Below the pieces are notes generated by a model. It saw only the letters and a list, made by a program, of their open reading frames with translations. It did not search any database and was not told the DNA's origin. From NCBI RefSeq assembly GCF_022965755.1, contig NZ_CP095187.1:2604001-2668000 (forward strand): DNA of 64,000 nucleotides, given 5' to 3'. Position numbers and translations under genes: made by a program. The stretch is from Pseudoxanthomonas sp. F37 (GTDB lineage Bacteria > Pseudomonadota > Gammaproteobacteria > Xanthomonadales > Xanthomonadaceae). Positions 1-8,339 of the stretch are shown piece by piece. Position 1 is the stretch's first letter. Every line of letters begins with the position of its first letter.

Positions 1-71
1 TCGCTGCCCGATTTCCCGCACGCCGCAAGGGTACACAGGGCCAGGGTGGTTGCCAGTACGCGCAGTTTCAT
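1..71 (-). CDS. Lipoprotein signal peptide, start of a second solute-binding protein (partial)
   Basis: Only the first 23 codons are present; the gene runs off the left edge. The start codon at 69-71 follows a GGAGAGA ribosome site. The translation begins with a basic n-region (MKLR), then a hydrophobic stretch ending in the lipobox LAAC with Cys18, followed by GKSGS. It closely resembles the export signal of the complete polyamine-binding lipoprotein just upstream in the same direction (LGAC-GGK). A second periplasmic binding protein, followed off the edge by the ABC permeases and ATPase, is the likeliest reading, but only the signal peptide can be seen. Confidence 0.6.
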   Translation of the reverse strand, partial: MKLRVLATTLALCTLAACGKSGS

Positions 72-236
72 CAATCTCTCTCCATTGGGCCCGCGAGGGC
101 GGCTTGATGTGGTTCCCGCATCGCCACCAGGCCGGCGCGGGTGTGCTGTCGTTGCAATGGCAGGTTCCGTGCCGTCGTGCTCCCCGTCTCCCCTCTCCCC
201 GGTGCCGCCCCGTCACGCTGGGGCGGCACGATGACA

Positions 237-266
237 GAGGGCGCGTCCGTCATGGCACGCGCCCTC
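237..266 (-). terminator. Perfect 10-bp hairpin between the two binding-protein genes
   Basis: Arms 237-246 and 257-266 (GAGGGCGCGT/ACGCGCCCTC) pair perfectly around a 10-base loop, just past the stop codon of the upstream gene. No clear U-tract follows in the leftward direction, so it may be an attenuating or RNA-stabilising hairpin rather than a full terminator. Such a hairpin would keep the first binding protein more abundant than downstream genes. Confidence 0.45.
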
Positions 267-273
267 GTGGTTT

Positions 274-1389
274 TCAGCGTCCGGTCTTCAGCTCGGTCCA
301 GATCCGGGTGTACTGCCTGTCCACTTCCGGTGGCAGCACCGCGAAGGTGAAGAGCTTCGCGTCGACGTCGGCCGGCGGGTAGATCGTCGGGTCCTCGGCG
401 ATCGCCTTGTCCACCATCGGCTTGGATGCCGGCACCGGGTTGGGATACGTCACGTAGTTGGTGTTGGCCGCCGCCACCTCCGGGTCGAGCAGGTAGTTGA
501 TGAAGGCGTAGGCGTTGTCGACGTTCTTCGCGTCCTTCGGGATGGCCAGCATGTCGAACCACTGCGGCGCGCCTTCCTTCGGGATGGAATACGCCACGTT
601 GACGCCGTTGCCGGCCTCCGCGGCGCGGTCGCGCGCCTGGATGATGTCGCCGGACCAGCCCACCACCAGGCAGACATCGCCGTTGGCCAGGTCGTTGATG
701 TACGAGGACGAATGGAAGTTGCGGATGTAGGGACGGATCGACTTCAGCAGCGCCGCGGCCTTGTCGATCACGGCCGGGTCGAAACTGTGCGGGTCCTCGC
801 CCAGGTAGTTCAGCGCGATCGGGATGAGCTCCGAGGGCGTGTCCAGCACGGTGATGCCGCAGTCCTTCAGCTTGGCCGCGTTTTCCGGCTTGAACACCAC
901 GTCCCAGCTGCCGGTGACGGCGGTGTCGCCGAAGACCGCCTTGACCTTGTCCACGTTGTAGCCGATGCCGCTGGTGCCCCACAGGTACGGCACCGCGTAC
1001 CGGTTGCCCGGGTCCTGCTGCTCGATGCGCTTGAGCATGGCCGGGTCGAGGTTCTTCAGGTTCGGGATCTTGCTCTTGTCCAGCGGCAGGAACACGCCCG
1101 CCTGGATCTGCCGTCCCAGGAAGCTCAGCGACGGCACCACCACGTCGTAGCCGCTGCTGCCGGCCAGCAGCTTGGTCTCGACCATCTCGTCGCTGTCGAA
1201 CACGTCGTAGGTCACCTTCACGCCGGTGGCCGACTCGAAGTTGGGGATGGTGTCCTCGGCGATGTAGTCGGACCAGTTGTAGACGTTGAGCGCCTTGGAC
1301 GGCGCGCTGTCGGCGGCCTTTTCGTCCTTGCCGCCACAGGCGCCCAGGGCGGCGGCGGCCAGCATGACGGTGAGGGTCTTGAGCTTCAT
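274..1389 (-). CDS. Polyamine ABC transporter substrate-binding lipoprotein (PotF/SpuD family)
   Basis: This is a 371-residue periplasmic binding protein for putrescine- or spermidine-type amines. The N-terminus is a lipoprotein signal (MKLKTLTVMLAAAALGAC) with the anchoring Cys at residue 18. The mature protein opens with the family hallmark LNVYNWSDYIAEDTIPNFE and continues with PYLWGTSGIGYN and LVVGWSGD, as in PotF/PotD. The start at 1389 was chosen because GGAGA lies five bases before it; an in-frame ATG at 1401 has no ribosome site. The gene sits in the leftward polyamine unit behind the aminotransferase, and a second lipoprotein follows. Whether it prefers putrescine or spermidine cannot be read from the sequence. 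Confidence 0.9.
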   Translation of the reverse strand: MKLKTLTVMLAAAALGACGGKDEKAADSAPSKALNVYNWSDYIAEDTIPNFESATGVKVTYDVFDSDEMVETKLLAGSSGYDVVVPSLSFLGRQIQAGVFLPLDKSKIPNLKNLDPAMLKRIEQQDPGNRYAVPYLWGTSGIGYNVDKVKAVFGDTAVTGSWDVVFKPENAAKLKDCGITVLDTPSELIPIALNYLGEDPHSFDPAVIDKAAALLKSIRPYIRNFHSSSYINDLANGDVCLVVGWSGDIIQARDRAAEAGNGVNVAYSIPKEGAPQWFDMLAIPKDAKNVDNAYAFINYLLDPEVAAANTNYVTYPNPVPASKPMVDKAIAEDPTIYPPADVDAKLFTFAVLPPEVDRQYTRIWTELKTGR

Positions 1390-1477
1390 CGGGGTCTCCA
1401 TGGAACAGGATCGGGGGATGCGGACATCATACGCCCGGGCTGCGGCGACGTGACGCAGCGCACGCTTCTCCGCGCGC

Positions 1478-2842
1478 CTACATCCCCAGGTCCGCTGCTG
1501 TGTCTTCGAGCGCCTTCCACGTCTTGTCGAACAGCTCGTCCACCTGTTCGCGGCTGATGATCAGCGGCGGCGACAGCAGCATGGCATCCCAGGTCGCGCG
1601 CAGGATCAGCCCGTGTTTCAGCGCGTGGTCGCGGCAACGGGGACCGACCGTGCCGCGCTCGGGGAAGAACGCCCGCTTGCGCTTGTCGGGCACCAGTTCC
1701 AGCGCGCCCACCATGCCGGCGATGCGGGCCTGGCCCACCAGCCGGTGCTCGCCCAGTTCGGCCCAGCGCTGGGCCAGGTAGGGAGCGACCTCGGTCTTCG
1801 CGCGCTCGACGATCTTCTCCTCCTGCAGGATGCGGATGTTCTCCAGCGCGACCGCCGCACACACCGGGTGCCCGGAGTACGTGGCGCCGTGCGCCAGTTC
1901 GCCCCCCTGCTCCTTCAGCACCTTCGAGACGCGGTCGTTGAACATGGCCGCACCCAGCGGGATGTAGCCGGAGGTGATGCCCTTGGCCACCGGCATGACG
2001 TCCGGCTGGAAACCGAAATACTGCGACCCGAACCATTCGCCGGTACGGCCGAAGCCGCAGATCACCTCGTCGGCGATCAGCAGCACGTCGTACTGGCGGC
2101 AGATGCGCTGGATCTCCGGCCAGTAGGTCATCGGCGGGATGTACACGCCGATGGCGCCCATGATGGGCTCGCCGATGAAGGCGGCCACGCGCTCCGGGCC
2201 CAGTTCCAGGATCTTCTGTTCCAGCCGGCGCGCCGCGACCCGGCCGTATTCGTCCTCGGACAGGTCGCCGCCGTCGGCGAACCAGAACGGCGGATCGATG
2301 TGGTGGATGTCGGGGATCGGCAGGCCGCCCTGCTTGTGCATGCCCTTCATGCCGCCCAGGCTGGCGCCGGCCATGGTGGTGCCGTGGTAGCCATCGTGCC
2401 GGCCGATGAAGATGTTCTTCTGCGGCTGGTCCTGCACCGCCCAGAAATGGCGCACCAGGCGCAGGATGGTGTCGTTGGCCTCGGAGCCGGAATTGACGAA
2501 GAAGGAGTGGTTGAGGTCGCCCGGCGCCAGTTCGGCCAGTTTGGCCGCCAGTTCGATGGTCGGCTCGGTGGTGCACTGGAAAAAGCTGTTGTAGTAGGCC
2601 AGCTGCGTCATCTGCCTGGACGCCACCTCGCCCAGCTCCCTGCGGCCGTAGCCGATGTTGACGCACCACAGGCCGGCGAAGGCATCGAGCAGCCGGTTGC
2701 CGTCGGCATCCCAGACATAGCAACCCTCGCCCCTGGTCAGGATGCGCGTGCCCCGCTTGGCCAGCGCGGCATTGTCGTTGAACGGATGCAGGTGGTGCTC
2801 GGCGTCGAGCTGCTGCAGGGTGCGGGTGTCGAGTCGGGTCAT
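1478..2842 (-). CDS. spuC: Class III PLP aminotransferase, SpuC-like (putrescine/GABA:pyruvate type)
   Basis: This 454-residue fold-type I PLP enzyme has the class III landmarks: the cofactor-binding GSEANDT segment, the IADEVICGFGRTG signature with the pyridine-contacting Asp, and the Schiff-base lysine in VAKGITSGYIPLGA. SpuC relatives transfer the amino group of putrescine, cadaverine or GABA to pyruvate. Its position between the gamma-glutamyl ligase and the polyamine-binding lipoprotein supports a role in amine nitrogen removal. It could act on the free diamine or as the GABA aminotransferase (PuuE role) after the gamma-glutamyl pathway. The start at 2842 has GGAG six bases upstream; a longer frame toward 2899 would run into the repeat and was rejected. 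Confidence 0.88.
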   Translation of the reverse strand: MTRLDTRTLQQLDAEHHLHPFNDNAALAKRGTRILTRGEGCYVWDADGNRLLDAFAGLWCVNIGYGRRELGEVASRQMTQLAYYNSFFQCTTEPTIELAAKLAELAPGDLNHSFFVNSGSEANDTILRLVRHFWAVQDQPQKNIFIGRHDGYHGTTMAGASLGGMKGMHKQGGLPIPDIHHIDPPFWFADGGDLSEDEYGRVAARRLEQKILELGPERVAAFIGEPIMGAIGVYIPPMTYWPEIQRICRQYDVLLIADEVICGFGRTGEWFGSQYFGFQPDVMPVAKGITSGYIPLGAAMFNDRVSKVLKEQGGELAHGATYSGHPVCAAVALENIRILQEEKIVERAKTEVAPYLAQRWAELGEHRLVGQARIAGMVGALELVPDKRKRAFFPERGTVGPRCRDHALKHGLILRATWDAMLLSPPLIISREQVDELFDKTWKALEDTAADLGM

Positions 2843-2864
2843 GTGAACTCCAATGCAATGCTTT

Positions 2865-2938
2865 CTGTAGGAGCGACGTGAGTCGCGACCGGGGTGCACC
2901 TGTTGAGCGTGCGGTCGCGACTCACGTCGCTCCTACAG
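2865..2938. repeat. Dispersed palindromic repeat, family A (perfect 27-bp arms)
   Basis: Arms 2865-2891 and 2912-2938 are exact reverse complements beginning CTGTAGGAGCGACGTGAGTC, separated by 20 bases. It fills the gap between the ligase and aminotransferase genes. The same arm recurs at 9654-9679 with 9777-9797, and at 51122-51259. Repeats of this kind are common between genes in xanthomonads; transcribed copies would form long hairpins and could stabilise or attenuate the operon mRNA. Confidence 0.9.
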
Positions 2939-2950
2939 CCAGAAACCAGG

Positions 2951-4345
2951 TCAGACGTTCAACAACAGGAATTCCCGCTCCCACGAACTGATCACGCGGA
3001 AGAAGGTCTCGTATTCCTTGCGCTTGACCGAGACGTACGCACGCACGAAGCGCGCCCCCATCAAGTCGTGCAGCGGCCTGCAGCCTTCCAGTTCGTCCAG
3101 CGCCTCGCCCAGCGAACGCGGCAGCTCGAAACCGATGTCCTGGGCGCTGCTGGCCAGCGGCTCGGTCGGCTTGAGCTGCTCGCGGATGCCCATCAGGCCG
3201 CAGGCCAAGGTGCCGGCCATGGCCAGGTAGGGATTGGCGTCGGACCCGGCGAAGCGGCTTTCCACGCGCATGTTCTCCGGCGTATCCATCGGCACGCGCA
3301 GGCCGCAGGTGCGGTTGTCGTAACCCCACTGCACGTTGATGGGGGCCACCTGACCCAGCGCGAGCCGGCGGTAGGAGTTGACGTTGGGGCCGAAGAACGC
3401 CATGGCCATGGGCACGTACTTCTGCAGGCCGGCCAGGTAATGGCCGAACAGCTTGCTGCCCCTGCCTTCGGTCTTGCCGGTGAACACGTTGCGGCCCGAC
3501 TTCATGTCCAGCAGGCTCTGGTGGATGTGCATGGCGCTGCCGGGCTCGTTCTCCATCGGCTTGGCCAGGAAGGTGGCGTAGACGCCATGCCGCATGGCCG
3601 CCTCGCGCATCGTGCGCTTGAACAGGAACACCTGGTCGGCGCGCGACAGGGCGTCGTCGTGGGTGAAATTGACTTCCAGCTGCGCGGCGCCGGACTCGTG
3701 GATCAGCGTGTCCACGTCCAGTTCCATCGCCTCGCAGTAGTCGTACATCAGGTCGAGGATGGGGTCGAACTCGTTGACCGCATCGATCGAGTACGACTGC
3801 CGCGCGGTCTCCGGACGGCCCGATCGTCCGGCGGGCGGCAGCAGCGGGAAATCGGGGTCGGTGTTCTTCTGCACCAGGAAGAATTCCAGTTCCGGCGCCA
3901 CCACCGGCCGCAGGCCTTCCTTCTCGTACTCGGCCAGCACGCGGCGCAGCACGTTGCGCGGCGCCAGCTCGTGCGGCTTGCCGTCCTTGGTATAGCAGTC
4001 GTGGATCACCTGCGCCGTCGGGTCGGCCGCCCACGGCACCATGCGCACCGTATCCGGGTCGGGACGCAGGAACATGTCCGAATCCGAGGGCGAGGTCAGT
4101 TCGTAGTAGTCGTCGGGGTAATCGCCGGTGACCGTGGTGGCGAAGATGCCCTCCGGCAGGCGCGTGCCGTAGTCGTGGCTGAACTTGTCGGCCGGGATGA
4201 TCTTGCCGCGCGCGTTGCCGGTGATGTCCGGCACCAGGCACTCGACCTCGGTGATGCGGCGCTCCTTCAGCCAGCGCCGCAGGGAGCTTTCGGAAAGCTC
4301 GGCGGCGTCGACCTTCTTCTTTCGTTGCGCTTGTTTCTGGCTCAT
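2951..4345 (-). CDS. puuA: Glutamine synthetase-family gamma-glutamylpolyamine synthetase (PuuA/SpuI-like), copy 1
   Basis: This 464-residue glutamine synthetase superfamily ligase probably joins glutamate to putrescine or a related amine at the cost of ATP. Visible landmarks are the metal-binding ELEFFLV, the QLEVNFTHDD segment, the catalytic block FLAKPMENEPGSAMHIHQSL, and NSYRRLALGQVAPINVQWGYDNR with the glutamate/ATP-binding Arg residues. The C-terminal adenylylation loop of GlnA is not evident, which fits an amine-specific paralogue. The neighbours (PuuD-like hydrolase, SpuC-like aminotransferase, polyamine-binding protein) argue for catabolism rather than nitrogen assimilation. The ATG at 4345 was chosen; a GTG nine bases upstream (4354) is possible, and neither has a strong ribosome site. 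Confidence 0.85.
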   Translation of the reverse strand: MSQKQAQRKKKVDAAELSESSLRRWLKERRITEVECLVPDITGNARGKIIPADKFSHDYGTRLPEGIFATTVTGDYPDDYYELTSPSDSDMFLRPDPDTVRMVPWAADPTAQVIHDCYTKDGKPHELAPRNVLRRVLAEYEKEGLRPVVAPELEFFLVQKNTDPDFPLLPPAGRSGRPETARQSYSIDAVNEFDPILDLMYDYCEAMELDVDTLIHESGAAQLEVNFTHDDALSRADQVFLFKRTMREAAMRHGVYATFLAKPMENEPGSAMHIHQSLLDMKSGRNVFTGKTEGRGSKLFGHYLAGLQKYVPMAMAFFGPNVNSYRRLALGQVAPINVQWGYDNRTCGLRVPMDTPENMRVESRFAGSDANPYLAMAGTLACGLMGIREQLKPTEPLASSAQDIGFELPRSLGEALDELEGCRPLHDLMGARFVRAYVSVKRKEYETFFRVISSWEREFLLLNV

Positions 4346-4449
4346 GGGGAACACGATTCTCGGAAGGGAAGGCCGGCGTGTCGTCGCCGGGCAGGAGGCC
4401 GCACGGACGCCTCAGCGTCCGCCCTCCCATGGCGGCGGATGCCGCCGCT

Positions 4450-5205
4450 TCATGATGTCCTCCCCGCCGCACGCGCCCGGCAGGCATCGCCGAAGGCACG
4501 GAAGATCGCCAGGTAGAACGGGTTCTCCCGTACCTTCCATTCCGGATGCCATTGCAAGGCGAGCATGAAGGCCGGGCCGTCGTGGCGGTACGCCTCGATC
4601 AGTCCATCCGGCGCCTGCGCTTCCACCACCAGTCCTTCGCCCAGGCGTCGCACGCCCTGGCCGTGCAGCGAATTGACGGTGGCGCGCGTGTCGCCGGCCA
4701 GCCCGGCCAGCAGGCCGCCCGGCACCAGCGCGATGTCGTGGGCGGGGCCGTACTGCACGTCGAGCGGATCGTCCCGGTTCTCGCGATGGTCCATGAAACC
4801 CGGTTGTTCGTGCACCTTCTGGTGCAGCGTGCCACCGAAAGCGACATTGACCTCCTGGAAGCCGCGGCAGATCGCCAGCACCGGCACGCCCATCCCGATG
4901 GCGAGCGGGATCAGCGGCAGGTTGGTCGCATCGCGGCGCGGGTCCAGCAGGTTGCCCTCGTAGCTGGACTCGTCGCTGTAGTGGTGCGGTTCGATGTTGC
5001 TGACGGCACCGGTCAGCAGCAGCCCATCCAGGCCGGCGAGCACCTCGCGCAGCGGCAGCACCGGGTCCAGCGTGGGCACCAGCAGCGGCAGGCAGCCCGC
5101 CCCATCGACCACCGCGCGCACGTATTTCTCGCCGACGGCGAGGAAGGGATGGGCACCGATTTGCTTGTGGTCGGTCGGCAGACCGACCCGCGGCAGCGGG
5201 GTCAT
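4450..5205 (-). CDS. puuD: Gamma-glutamyl-GABA hydrolase (PuuD-like, class I glutamine amidotransferase)
   Basis: This 251-residue member of the peptidase C26 family would release glutamate from gamma-glutamyl-gamma-aminobutyrate, the last gamma-glutamyl step. The nucleophile is the Cys in LAICRGFQEVNVAFGG, and the His/Glu of the triad lie in LALQWHPEW near the C-terminus. It begins with GLPTDHKQIGAHPF, typical of PuuD. It is the first gene of the leftward unit and diverges from the second ligase across a 209-base control region. A gap of about 100 bases follows before the ligase, containing a small GC hairpin at 4404-4421. Confidence 0.88.
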   Translation of the reverse strand: MTPLPRVGLPTDHKQIGAHPFLAVGEKYVRAVVDGAGCLPLLVPTLDPVLPLREVLAGLDGLLLTGAVSNIEPHHYSDESSYEGNLLDPRRDATNLPLIPLAIGMGVPVLAICRGFQEVNVAFGGTLHQKVHEQPGFMDHRENRDDPLDVQYGPAHDIALVPGGLLAGLAGDTRATVNSLHGQGVRRLGEGLVVEAQAPDGLIEAYRHDGPAFMLALQWHPEWKVRENPFYLAIFRAFGDACRARAAGRTS

Positions 5206-5246
5206 GCAGGCAGCCCGGAGTGGCTTGTCGGCACGTTAACCCGGCC

Positions 5247-5388
5247 GTTTTATTTTTACAACACGACGCCGCCAGATGACATTCCTGGCGCGAAAATGGT
5301 GCAAGGCAGCACCGTTTATGGGCGTTTTCGCGCACCCCGCGATGCCGGCCGTTGAGTATTCTTGACGCCGTGCCCGCTCTGCTAAGCT
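5247..5388. promoter_or_regulatory. Divergent control region with GTTGTAAA half-site and sigma-70-like promoter
   Basis: The 209 bases between puuD and the second ligase are locally AT-richer than their surroundings. TTTACAAC at 5255-5262, read on the minus strand as GTTGTAAA, matches exactly the left half of the near-palindrome at 15327-15345 beside the PuuR-like regulator. For the rightward gene, TTGACG (5362-5367) and TAAGCT (5383-5388) are spaced by 15 bases and resemble -35 and -10 boxes. The operator role is inferred from the shared motif and gene context; no binding data are implied. Confidence 0.45.
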
Positions 5389-5414
5389 GCGCCGCAGCCT
5401 CCAGGAACGCCCTC

Positions 5415-6797
5415 ATGCGCCCCGATCACGACGCCGCCCCGCACCTGCCCGCCGATGATGCCGCCACGCTGGCGTCGCTCCCCGACTGCGAGCAGATCGA
5501 CCTGCTGCTGCCCGACATGAACGGGCTGCTGCGCGGCAAGCGCGTCACCCGCGACGCGCTGGACAAGGTATACCGCGACGGCGTGTGCCTGCCGATGTCG
5601 CTGATCGCCACCGACATCACCGGCAACACCGTGGAGGAAACCGGACTGGGCTACGACATCGGCGACGAGGACCGGATCTGCCGGCCCGTGCCGGGCTCGC
5701 TGCGGCCGGTGCCGTGGTCGCCGCGCCCCGCCGCGCAACTGCTGTTGAGCATGGAAGACGCGCAGGGCGGCATGTTCGAAGCCAACCCGCGCGAAGTGCT
5801 CAAGCGGGTGCTGGGGCGCTACGCCGCCCGCGGCCTGAAGCCGGTGGTGGCGGTGGAACTGGAGTTCTACCTGTTCGACCAGCGCATGGACGATGCCGGC
5901 CGCCCGCGCACGTCGATCAATCCGGCGACCGGGCAGCGCAACACCAGCACGCAGGTCTATTACATGGAAGACCTGAACGACTATCGCGGCTTCACCGACG
6001 CCGTGGCCGCCGCATGCCGCGCCCAGCGCATCCCGGCCGATACCGCGGTGGCCGAGTACGCGCCGGGCCAGTTCGAGATCAACCTCAAGCACCGCGACGA
6101 CGCCCTGCTCGCCTGCGACGACGCCATCTACCTGAAGCGCGCGATCAAGGCCGCGGCGCAACAGCAGGGCCTGATGGCCAGCTTCATGGCCAAGCCGTTC
6201 GCACAGCAGGCCGGCAGCGGCATGCACATCCATGCCAGCGTGCTGGATGCCCATGGCCGCAACATCTTCGCCTCGCCGCCCTCGGCACCCGCCGATGCCC
6301 TGAAGCACGCCATCGGCGGCCTGCAGCGCAGCGACCAGGACTGCCTGCTGCTGTTCGCGCCGCATGCCAACAGTTACCGGCGCTTCGTGCTCAACGCCTT
6401 CGTGCCGCTCAACGACGTGTGGGGCTACAACAACCGCACCGTCGCCATGCGCATTCCGCACAGCGACCAGGCCAATACGCGCATCGAGCACCGCATCGCC
6501 GGTGCCGACGCCAACATCTACCTGGTCACCGCGGCGGTACTGGCCGGCATGCTGCATGGCATCGAGCAGGGCTTCGACCCCGGCCCGCCGATCACCGGCA
6601 ACGCCTACGACCAGACCGAGATCCGTACCCCGTTCTGGCGCGAAGCCATCGCCGCCTTCATGGGCAGCGAGTTCATCCGCGAGCAGTTCGGCACCCCGTT
6701 CCAGCATATCTACGGCCAGCAGAAGCTCAAGGAGATGCACAGCTTCTACACCGAAGTGACCGACCTGGAGTACGCGTGGTACCTGCGGTCGGTGTGA
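5415..6797 (+). CDS. Glutamine synthetase-family gamma-glutamylpolyamine synthetase, copy 2
   Basis: This 460-residue paralogue of the ligase at 2951-4345 is transcribed in the opposite direction. It retains VELEFYLFDQ, QFEINLKHRDD, FMAKPFAQQAGSGMHIHASVLD and NSYRRFVLNAFVPLNDVWGYNNR, so metal and nucleotide sites look intact. The N-terminal beta-grasp reads LLLPDMNGLLRGKRV. The two copies differ clearly around the amine-binding and C-terminal regions, suggesting different amine preferences (for example putrescine versus spermidine or a monoamine), as seen for multiple PuuA/SpuI-type paralogues in other bacteria. ATG 5415 follows AGGA by about eight bases; an upstream TTG at 5352 would overlap the predicted promoter and was rejected. 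The PuuB-like oxidase follows 154 bases later. Confidence 0.85.
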   Translation: MRPDHDAAPHLPADDAATLASLPDCEQIDLLLPDMNGLLRGKRVTRDALDKVYRDGVCLPMSLIATDITGNTVEETGLGYDIGDEDRICRPVPGSLRPVPWSPRPAAQLLLSMEDAQGGMFEANPREVLKRVLGRYAARGLKPVVAVELEFYLFDQRMDDAGRPRTSINPATGQRNTSTQVYYMEDLNDYRGFTDAVAAACRAQRIPADTAVAEYAPGQFEINLKHRDDALLACDDAIYLKRAIKAAAQQQGLMASFMAKPFAQQAGSGMHIHASVLDAHGRNIFASPPSAPADALKHAIGGLQRSDQDCLLLFAPHANSYRRFVLNAFVPLNDVWGYNNRTVAMRIPHSDQANTRIEHRIAGADANIYLVTAAVLAGMLHGIEQGFDPGPPITGNAYDQTEIRTPFWREAIAAFMGSEFIREQFGTPFQHIYGQQKLKEMHSFYTEVTDLEYAWYLRSV

Positions 6798-6823
6798 TGG
6801 GGATGACGCGCGCATCTTCCATC

Positions 6824-6938
6824 GTCATTCCGGCGCAAGCCGCGCTTTCAACCGCCGAACGGCGGGTCATCCATGTTGATTTGCCGCATGCTCGCAAGGG
6901 CGAGAGCACGATGGATTCCGGCGTGCGCCGGAATGACG
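6824..6938. repeat. Palindromic repeat, family C (GTCATTCCGGCGCA type)
   Basis: Arms CGTCATTCCGGCGCA (6824-6838) and TGCGCCGGAATGACG (6924-6938) are perfect 15-bp inverted repeats. The intervening sequence includes a second GC palindrome, CCGCCGAACGGCGG. A partly rearranged copy lies at 24335-24463. It separates the second ligase gene from the oxidoreductase, so the two may still be co-transcribed but with an RNA hairpin between them. Confidence 0.75.
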
Positions 6939-6951
6939 GTCGGAAAATCCC

Positions 6952-8241
6952 ATGACCTCGTCTTCCGGCGCTGTTTACCCCGACAGCTGGTACGCCGCCA
7001 GCACCGCGCCGCTGCCGGCGCAGCCGGTGCTGGAAGGCCGCATCGAGGCCGACGTGTGCATCCTGGGCGCCGGCTACACCGGCCTGTCGGCGGCGCTGGA
7101 ACTGGCCGAAGCCGGCTACAGGGTGGTCGTGCTGGAGGCCGAGCGCATCGGCTGGGGCGCGTCGGGCCGCAACGGGGGCCAGGCCATCGCGGGCTTCAGC
7201 TGCGGCGAGGCCACGCTGGAGGCGCTGGTCGGCTTCGACGACGCGAAGAAGATGTTCGACCTGTCGCTGGAGGGCCTGCGCTGGATGCGCGGCCGCATCC
7301 GGCGGCACGGGATCGACTGCGACTGGCGCGACGGGCATGCCACGGTACCGATCAAGCCGCGCCAGCAACGCGAGGTGGAACAGGCGGTCGAGGCGTTCAA
7401 CACCCGTTACGGCCACCCCGTGCAGTGGTGGGACCGCGACCGCCTGCGCGGCGAGCTGACCAGCGACCGCTACCTCGGCGCGATGTACGACCCGGTCAGC
7501 GGCCACCTGCATCCGCTGGCCTACGCGCTGGGCCTGGGGCGCGCGGCGCTGGAGGCCGGCGCGCGCATCTTCGAGGGCTCGCGCGTCACCCGGCTGGTGC
7601 GCGGCGCGCGCCCCGTGCTGAAAACCGCGTGCGGCGAGGTGGTCTGCGACAGCGTCGTCCTCGCCGGCAACGCGCTGTTGCGCGGCATCGCGCCGGAACT
7701 GGAATCGCGGATGATGCCGGTGGGCACCTACATCGCCGCCACGTCGCCGCTGGGCCGGGAACGCGCACGCGCCCTGATCCGCAACGACATGGCGGTGGCC
7801 GACACCAACTGGGCGCTGGACTACTTCCGCCTGGGCCGCGACCACCGCCTGCTGTTCGGCGGCCGTGCCAGCTATTCCACCCTGCCCCCACCCAACCTGC
7901 GCGGGGTGATGACCCGGCGTATGCACCGCGTGTTCCCGCAGCTGCGCGATGTCGGCATCGAATACCTGTGGGGCGGGATGATCGACATCTCGCTCAACCG
8001 GGCGCCCCACTGGGGCCGGCTGGCGCCCAACCTGTACTTCGCCCAGGGCTTCTCCGGCCACGGCCTGATCGCCGCGGGCCTGGCGGGCACCACGCTGGCC
8101 CAGGCCATCCGCGGCCAGTCCGAGCGGCTGGACCTGTTCGCCAGGATCGACCACCGCCCGTTCCCCGGTGGACGCGCCCTGCGCACGCCGCTGCTGGTGG
8201 CCGCGATGGCCTGGTACAAGCTGCGCGACGCGCTCTGGTAG
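6952..8241 (+). CDS. puuB: FAD-dependent gamma-glutamylputrescine oxidoreductase (PuuB-like, DAO family)
   Basis: This 429-residue DAO-type flavoprotein begins with the PuuB-like YPDSWYAASTAP. The Rossmann dinucleotide site is VCILGAGYTGLSAALELAEAG, followed by the conserved GASGRNGGQ. A C-terminal FAD contact lies in YFAQGFSGHGLIAAGLAG. It would oxidise gamma-glutamyl-amines to gamma-glutamyl aldehydes with release of ammonia and peroxide, between the ligase upstream and the PuuC-like dehydrogenase at 13052-14554. Its length matches PuuB. The gene directly follows the second ligase, with only a palindromic repeat between. Confidence 0.88.
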   Translation: MTSSSGAVYPDSWYAASTAPLPAQPVLEGRIEADVCILGAGYTGLSAALELAEAGYRVVVLEAERIGWGASGRNGGQAIAGFSCGEATLEALVGFDDAKKMFDLSLEGLRWMRGRIRRHGIDCDWRDGHATVPIKPRQQREVEQAVEAFNTRYGHPVQWWDRDRLRGELTSDRYLGAMYDPVSGHLHPLAYALGLGRAALEAGARIFEGSRVTRLVRGARPVLKTACGEVVCDSVVLAGNALLRGIAPELESRMMPVGTYIAATSPLGRERARALIRNDMAVADTNWALDYFRLGRDHRLLFGGRASYSTLPPPNLRGVMTRRMHRVFPQLRDVGIEYLWGGMIDISLNRAPHWGRLAPNLYFAQGFSGHGLIAAGLAGTTLAQAIRGQSERLDLFARIDHRPFPGGRALRTPLLVAAMAWYKLRDALW

Positions 8242-8278
8242 GCGCCGGGGCCGCACCCGTCGTTTTCGTGACGGCGCT

Positions 8279-8305
8279 CTCAAGTCCGTCCCGGGCCGGC
8301 CGATA
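8279..8305 (+). promoter_or_regulatory. FliA (sigma-28)-type promoter before the diguanylate cyclase gene
   Basis: CTCAAG at 8279-8284 and GCCGATA at 8299-8305 are separated by 14 bases. This fits the sigma-28 pattern of a TCAAG/TAAAG-type -35 and a GCCGATA -10. The identical arrangement, with the same spacer length, lies at 20811-20837 before the CheY-like gene. The match suggests the cyclase belongs to the flagellar/chemotaxis regulon. Confidence 0.6.
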
Positions 8306-8339
8306 GGAGGCGTATGGAACCTCCGTAACACCGACGACG

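Noticed and set aside
4404-4421. CGGACGC/GCGTCCG hairpin between puuD and the first ligase as a terminator
   Set aside because: Seven base pairs, no U-tract, and the flanking genes appear to belong to one unit; too weak to list as a feature.
8306-8328. GGAGG followed by a four-codon frame (ATGGAACCTCCGTAA) before the diguanylate cyclase gene, as an upstream leader peptide
   Set aside because: If the FliA-type promoter is right, transcription starts near 8312, so the GGAGG would not be in the mRNA.
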